From: JBDTMC01 sp039934475
GTDB lineage: Bacteria > Acidobacteriota > Terriglobia > Bryobacterales > Bryobacteraceae
Assembly (NCBI GenBank): GCA_039934475.1
Contig: JBDTMC010000313.1
Coordinates: 1 to 9,264, forward strand
Length of the DNA stretch: 9,264 bases
Reading direction: 5' to 3'
In this document: positions 7,247 to 9,264 of the stretch, in pieces
How the letters are laid out: each line of letters opens with the position of its first letter
Position numbering within the stretch: position 1 is the first letter of the stretch
Translations under genes and position numbers: made by a program
The notes under the pieces: generated by a model
Databases searched by the model: none
The model's input: only the letters and a program-made list of their open reading frames with translations
What the model was told of the DNA's origin: nothing

Positions 7247-8242
7247 TCACGACGGAATGATCTGAGCCCAATCAATTCCAAAGCGCGCCAGGTACTTTCG
7301 CAGCCTGTCAGCGTCGTTAGGGGTCGTCTTGCGGCCTCGTGATGCCCCGTAGAGCGTGCGGCCGGCTTCCGATAACGAGCGACAGCGCTGGCAGACTCCC
7401 AGGACGTGGTTCAGTTGAACGCTGTCGAAGAGGTCCATTCCTGCGAGCGTGTCAGGATCGAGGAACTGAACTACGCGATCTTCGGCAGTTTGGGTTTTAG
7501 GAGCGGCCCACCCATTTATCAGCCGCTCAATCTCTTCCTGGACCACTTCGGTTGAGATTCTTCCACCCAATGAAAGGGTGGCCATTCGCGAGACCGCCGC
7601 GTTGAGATCCCGAAAATTTCCTCTCCAGACTGCGGCCGGTGACAAAGCAAAGTCGAGAAATCTCTGACGCGCTTCCTTGCTGAACGTGGTACGCCGCCCG
7701 TTCTTTTGCGCGCATTGATCCAATTCGAACTGGAGATTGGGCTCGATGTCCTCAAGGCGGGAACGCAAGCCGGGCAGCGTAAACATCCAAAGGTTGATGC
7801 GTGCCAGGAGATCTTCGCGAAAGCGACGTTCGTGAACCGCTGCAAGCAGGTCCTGATTCGTGCCGGCGATCAATTGAAAATCACTGCGGGCTTCATGATC
7901 GGAGCCAAGTGGGAGGAATGTTTTCTCTTCCAATGCGCGAAGCAGCATCGCCTGCTGATCAAGGCCCAACTCCCCGATTTCGTCGAGGAATAGGACTCCA
8001 CCGTCGGCGGTTCTCAGCAATCCGGGACGGTCTTTGTGGGCACCCGTGAAAGCGCCTCTTGTGTGGCCGAACAAGGTGGACATAGCGCCATCACCGCGCA
8101 GGGTGGCACAGTTTACATCGACGAACTCTCCCTTGACCGCGCGTCGTGCCTTTTTCAAATCGAAGATGCGCCGCGCGAGGCGGGACTTGCCGGCGCCGGT
8201 CGGTCCCATCAGCAAGAGAGGATCACGTGTGGAGACGGCCAC
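7247..8242 (-). CDS. rtcR: RtcR C-terminal fragment: AAA+ sigma-54 interaction and C-terminal domains
   Basis: This frame carries the AAA+ motor of RtcR. From the GTG at 8242 it shows Walker A GPTGAGKS (13-20), the sigma-54 contact loop GAFTGA (63-68), Walker B FLDEIG (85-90), FREDLLARINLW (141-152) and, near the end, the RtcR C-terminal region with NDADRLRKYLARFGIDW. All motifs needed for ATPase activity and sigma-54 contact are intact. The frame stays open upstream to about 8386 and encodes family-conserved linker there, so GTG 8242 is only the first available initiation codon and has no good ribosome site. It is best read as the 3' part of the frameshifted gene. The stop is 187 bp before the next gene on the same strand. 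Confidence 0.85.
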   Translation of the reverse strand: MAVSTRDPLLLMGPTGAGKSRLARRIFDLKKARRAVKGEFVDVNCATLRGDGAMSTLFGHTRGAFTGAHKDRPGLLRTADGGVLFLDEIGELGLDQQAMLLRALEEKTFLPLGSDHEARSDFQLIAGTNQDLLAAVHERRFREDLLARINLWMFTLPGLRSRLEDIEPNLQFELDQCAQKNGRRTTFSKEARQRFLDFALSPAAVWRGNFRDLNAAVSRMATLSLGGRISTEVVQEEIERLINGWAAPKTQTAEDRVVQFLDPDTLAGMDLFDSVQLNHVLGVCQRCRSLSEAGRTLYGASRGRKTTPNDADRLRKYLARFGIDWAQIIPS

Positions 8243-8301
8243 CTGCTCAATGCGGTCGATGAGCTGGTTGAAGGCGACATTGCGCGTTTCAATGCCGCTT
8301 T

Positions 8302-8829
8302 TCAGAAATGAGGCGGCCTCGCGTTGCTCCTGTTGGAAGCGGCTCGCAATGCCGTCATAGCGGGAAAGGTCTTGATGTTTCCGGGGGCGCTTCGATCCCT
8401 TTCCGGCGAGCCTTGCAGCAACCGGCCTGGGAGCCAGCGCGCCTCGGTCAGAAGGAAGAGGCAGATTTGCGCGACGTGTGTTCCGGTGGTGATGTGAATC
8501 AGGTAGTCCTCGCCATCGTCAAACGCATAACTCCTTGAGAAGGCGAACAGCGCCTCATAGACAGCCTCAAAGTCCCAGGGATCGCCAAAATCGATTTGAT
8601 GCAGACGAACTGTTGTCTCCGGGGAAACCGTTTGGATGTCAGTACGGACCAGGTCGGCGAGAGCCTTTTCACGACGACCATGGATGAGCTCGAATCGATT
8701 GACGATCAGATCCGGTTGGCGGCACAGGGCAACCGATGGCCGCCAGGTCTGCCATCGGTCGGGATGTTTGCCTTGATCCAGTGTTGTGCCGAGTAGGCCG
8801 ATGACGACGTACGGCGCAGTCTTATCCAT
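8302..8829 (-). CDS. rtcR: RtcR N-terminal fragment: CARF ligand-sensing domain
   Basis: This reading frame carries the CARF (CRISPR-associated Rossmann fold) sensor of RtcR. It begins MDKTAPYVVIGLLGTTLD and includes RWQTWRPSVALC (25-36), PWDFEAVYEAL (84-94) and DYLIHITTGTHVAQI (108-122), all matching E. coli RtcR closely. Sense stops after about residue 148; the remaining codons to the TGA are out-of-frame readthrough. Starts further upstream (TTG 8901, ATG 8895) would add residues that have no counterpart in the family and cross the candidate activator site, so ATG 8829 is preferred. No strong Shine-Dalgarno site precedes it. If made alone, the product would be a sensor with no motor domain. 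Confidence 0.75.
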   Translation of the reverse strand: MDKTAPYVVIGLLGTTLDQGKHPDRWQTWRPSVALCRQPDLIVNRFELIHGRREKALADLVRTDIQTVSPETTVRLHQIDFGDPWDFEAVYEALFAFSRSYAFDDGEDYLIHITTGTHVAQICLFLLTEARWLPGRLLQGSPERDRSAPGNIKTFPAMTALRAASNRSNARPPHF

Positions 8830-8838
8830 AAAACTAAG

Positions 8839-8892
8839 AATATATCCCATTAGATCACAGCTGACGGAGACTTGATTCCTGTGGGGTATATT
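8839..8892. repeat. Inverted repeat between rtcR and rtcB (candidate RtcR binding site)
   Basis: AATATATCCC (8839-8848) and GGGGTATATT (8883-8892) are inverted copies matching at 9 of 10 positions, 34 bp apart. They lie about 45-98 bp upstream of the expected rtcB transcription start, in the range where sigma-54 activators bind, and immediately before the rtcR start. Assignment to RtcR is inference from position only. Confidence 0.4.
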
Positions 8893-8910
8893 CATCAACA
8901 ACTTACACTC

Positions 8911-8926
8911 TGGCAGTCAGGGTGCC
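8911..8926 (+). promoter_or_regulatory. Sigma-54 (-24/-12) promoter of rtcB
   Basis: TGGCAGTCAGGGTGCC carries the invariant GG (8912-8913) and GC (8924-8925) separated by exactly 10 bp, with TGGCA and TGC matching the consensus TGGCACG-N4-TTGC at 8 of 11 defined positions. The transcription start would be near 8937, leaving a leader of about 30 nt with the ribosome site of rtcB. RtcR-type activators drive rtcB from such promoters, so family knowledge and sequence agree. Confidence 0.8.
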
Positions 8927-8952
8927 TAATAGTTCTCTGAAGGAATAGGATT

Positions 8953-8958
8953 AGGAGG
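8953..8958 (+). promoter_or_regulatory. Ribosome binding site of rtcB
   Basis: AGGAGG lies 7 nt before the ATG at 8966, an ideal Shine-Dalgarno site that fixes the rtcB start. Confidence 0.85.
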
Positions 8959-8965
8959 AGTCGAA

Positions 8966-9264
8966 ATGACAGAACCGACCGGCTACAACGTCATTGCGTC
9001 AGAAACCGGTGTACCGATCAAAGCCTGGACCAATGGTGTACAACTGGAGGAACAGGCGCGCCAACAGCTGATAAACGTGTCACAGTTGCCCTTCGTCTTC
9101 AAGTGGATTGCCGCGATGCCGGATGTGCATTGGGGCGTGGGTGCCACTGTCGGCAGCGTGATTCCCACGAAAGGCGCCATCATCCCGGCGGCCGTGGGAG
9201 TGGACATTGGCTGCGGCATGATGGCCGTTGAAACCGATTTGGCGGCGAACTATCTCCCAGATAG
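8966..9264 (+). CDS. rtcB: RNA-splicing ligase RtcB (partial, C-terminus beyond the right edge)
   Basis: RtcB joins RNA 2',3'-cyclic phosphate or 3'-phosphate ends to 5'-hydroxyl ends using GTP and Mn2+, repairing tRNA and rRNA cleaved by stress nucleases. The 99 codons present match the N-terminal quarter of the E. coli enzyme (about 408 residues): PIKAWTNGV (17-25), MPDVHWGVGATVGSVIPTKG (51-70) and AAVGVDIGCGM (75-85). Asp80 and Cys83 correspond to the metal-binding Asp75 and Cys78 of E. coli RtcB. The guanylylated His and the remaining ligands lie beyond the window. The ATG has an ideal ribosome site and sits about 30 nt after a predicted sigma-54 start. It is divergent from rtcR, the usual arrangement for regulator and target. 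Whether rtcA follows cannot be seen. Confidence 0.95.
   Translation, partial: MTEPTGYNVIASETGVPIKAWTNGVQLEEQARQQLINVSQLPFVFKWIAAMPDVHWGVGATVGSVIPTKGAIIPAAVGVDIGCGMMAVETDLAANYLPD

Larger units (their letters stand above)
7247..8829 (-). pseudogene. rtcR: RtcR, sigma-54 activator of RNA repair, interrupted by a frameshift
   Basis: RtcR activates sigma-54 transcription of rtcB/rtcA when its N-terminal CARF domain senses an RNA-damage ligand. Here the gene is in two frames: the sensor reads from the ATG at 8829 to a TGA at 8302, while the AAA+ and C-terminal parts lie in another frame that ends at 7247. The second frame already encodes conserved linker sequence (DLSRYDGIASRF, then FLKSGIETRN) upstream of 8302, so the true gene crosses frames between about 8370 and 8400. 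One extra C in the five-C run (8383-8387) would restore a single frame of 527 residues, close to E. coli RtcR (532). That makes a recent one-base loss or a homopolymer sequencing error the simplest explanation. The start at 8829 aligns with the E. coli start. Confidence 0.85.

Noticed and set aside
8376..8400. Programmed ribosomal frameshift joining the two rtcR frames
   Set aside because: No canonical X-XXY-YYZ slippery heptamer in the correct frame and no obvious strong downstream hairpin; RtcR is not known to need frameshifting, so a one-base indel is simpler.
8839..8844. TATATT on the minus strand as a -10 box for rtcR
   Set aside because: The implied transcript would be almost leaderless and the -35 position matches only half of the consensus; it may instead be part of the inverted repeat.

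Overview
The window is GC-rich bacterial DNA with long, tightly packed genes, nearly all on the minus strand. The gene set does not fix the taxon: a DUF2934 protein, a DUF883-like membrane-anchored protein, an oleate hydratase, a DUF3417-type glucan phosphorylase and the RtcR/RtcB pair together suggest an environmental Acidobacteriota or Proteobacteria. This is inference from gene content, not a phylogenetic placement.

Layout from left to right. (1) 1-1284, minus: a small protein with a C-terminal membrane segment, overlapping by 4 nt (ATGA) the start of an oleate hydratase (ohyA) that runs off the left edge. (2) 1285-1578: non-coding spacer with two short hairpins near the end of mgtA and a small TGACC-type palindrome. 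(3) 1579-7059, minus: a probable three-gene operon read DUF2934 protein, then alpha-glucan phosphorylase (glgP), then Mg2+-importing P-type ATPase (mgtA). The gaps are 41 nt and 1 nt. (4) 7060-7246: spacer with two inverted repeats. (5) 7247-8829, minus: rtcR, the sigma-54-dependent, CARF-domain activator of RNA repair, split by a frameshift between its sensor and AAA+ parts. (6) 8830-8965: divergent intergenic region with a good sigma-54 promoter facing right and a candidate activator-binding inverted repeat. (7) 8966 to the right edge, plus: the first 99 codons of rtcB, the RNA ligase.

Two themes appear. At the right is a classical RtcR-sigma-54-RtcB RNA-repair module whose regulator carries a single-base frameshift, probably a missing C in a C-run. 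At the left is a metabolic and envelope-stress group: glycogen/glucan breakdown translationally coupled to Mg2+ uptake, and a small membrane protein coupled to a fatty-acid hydratase. The overlapping or near-touching gene borders are the strongest evidence in the sequence that these partners are made together. I found no RNA genes, CRISPR arrays, insertion sequences or prophage genes.
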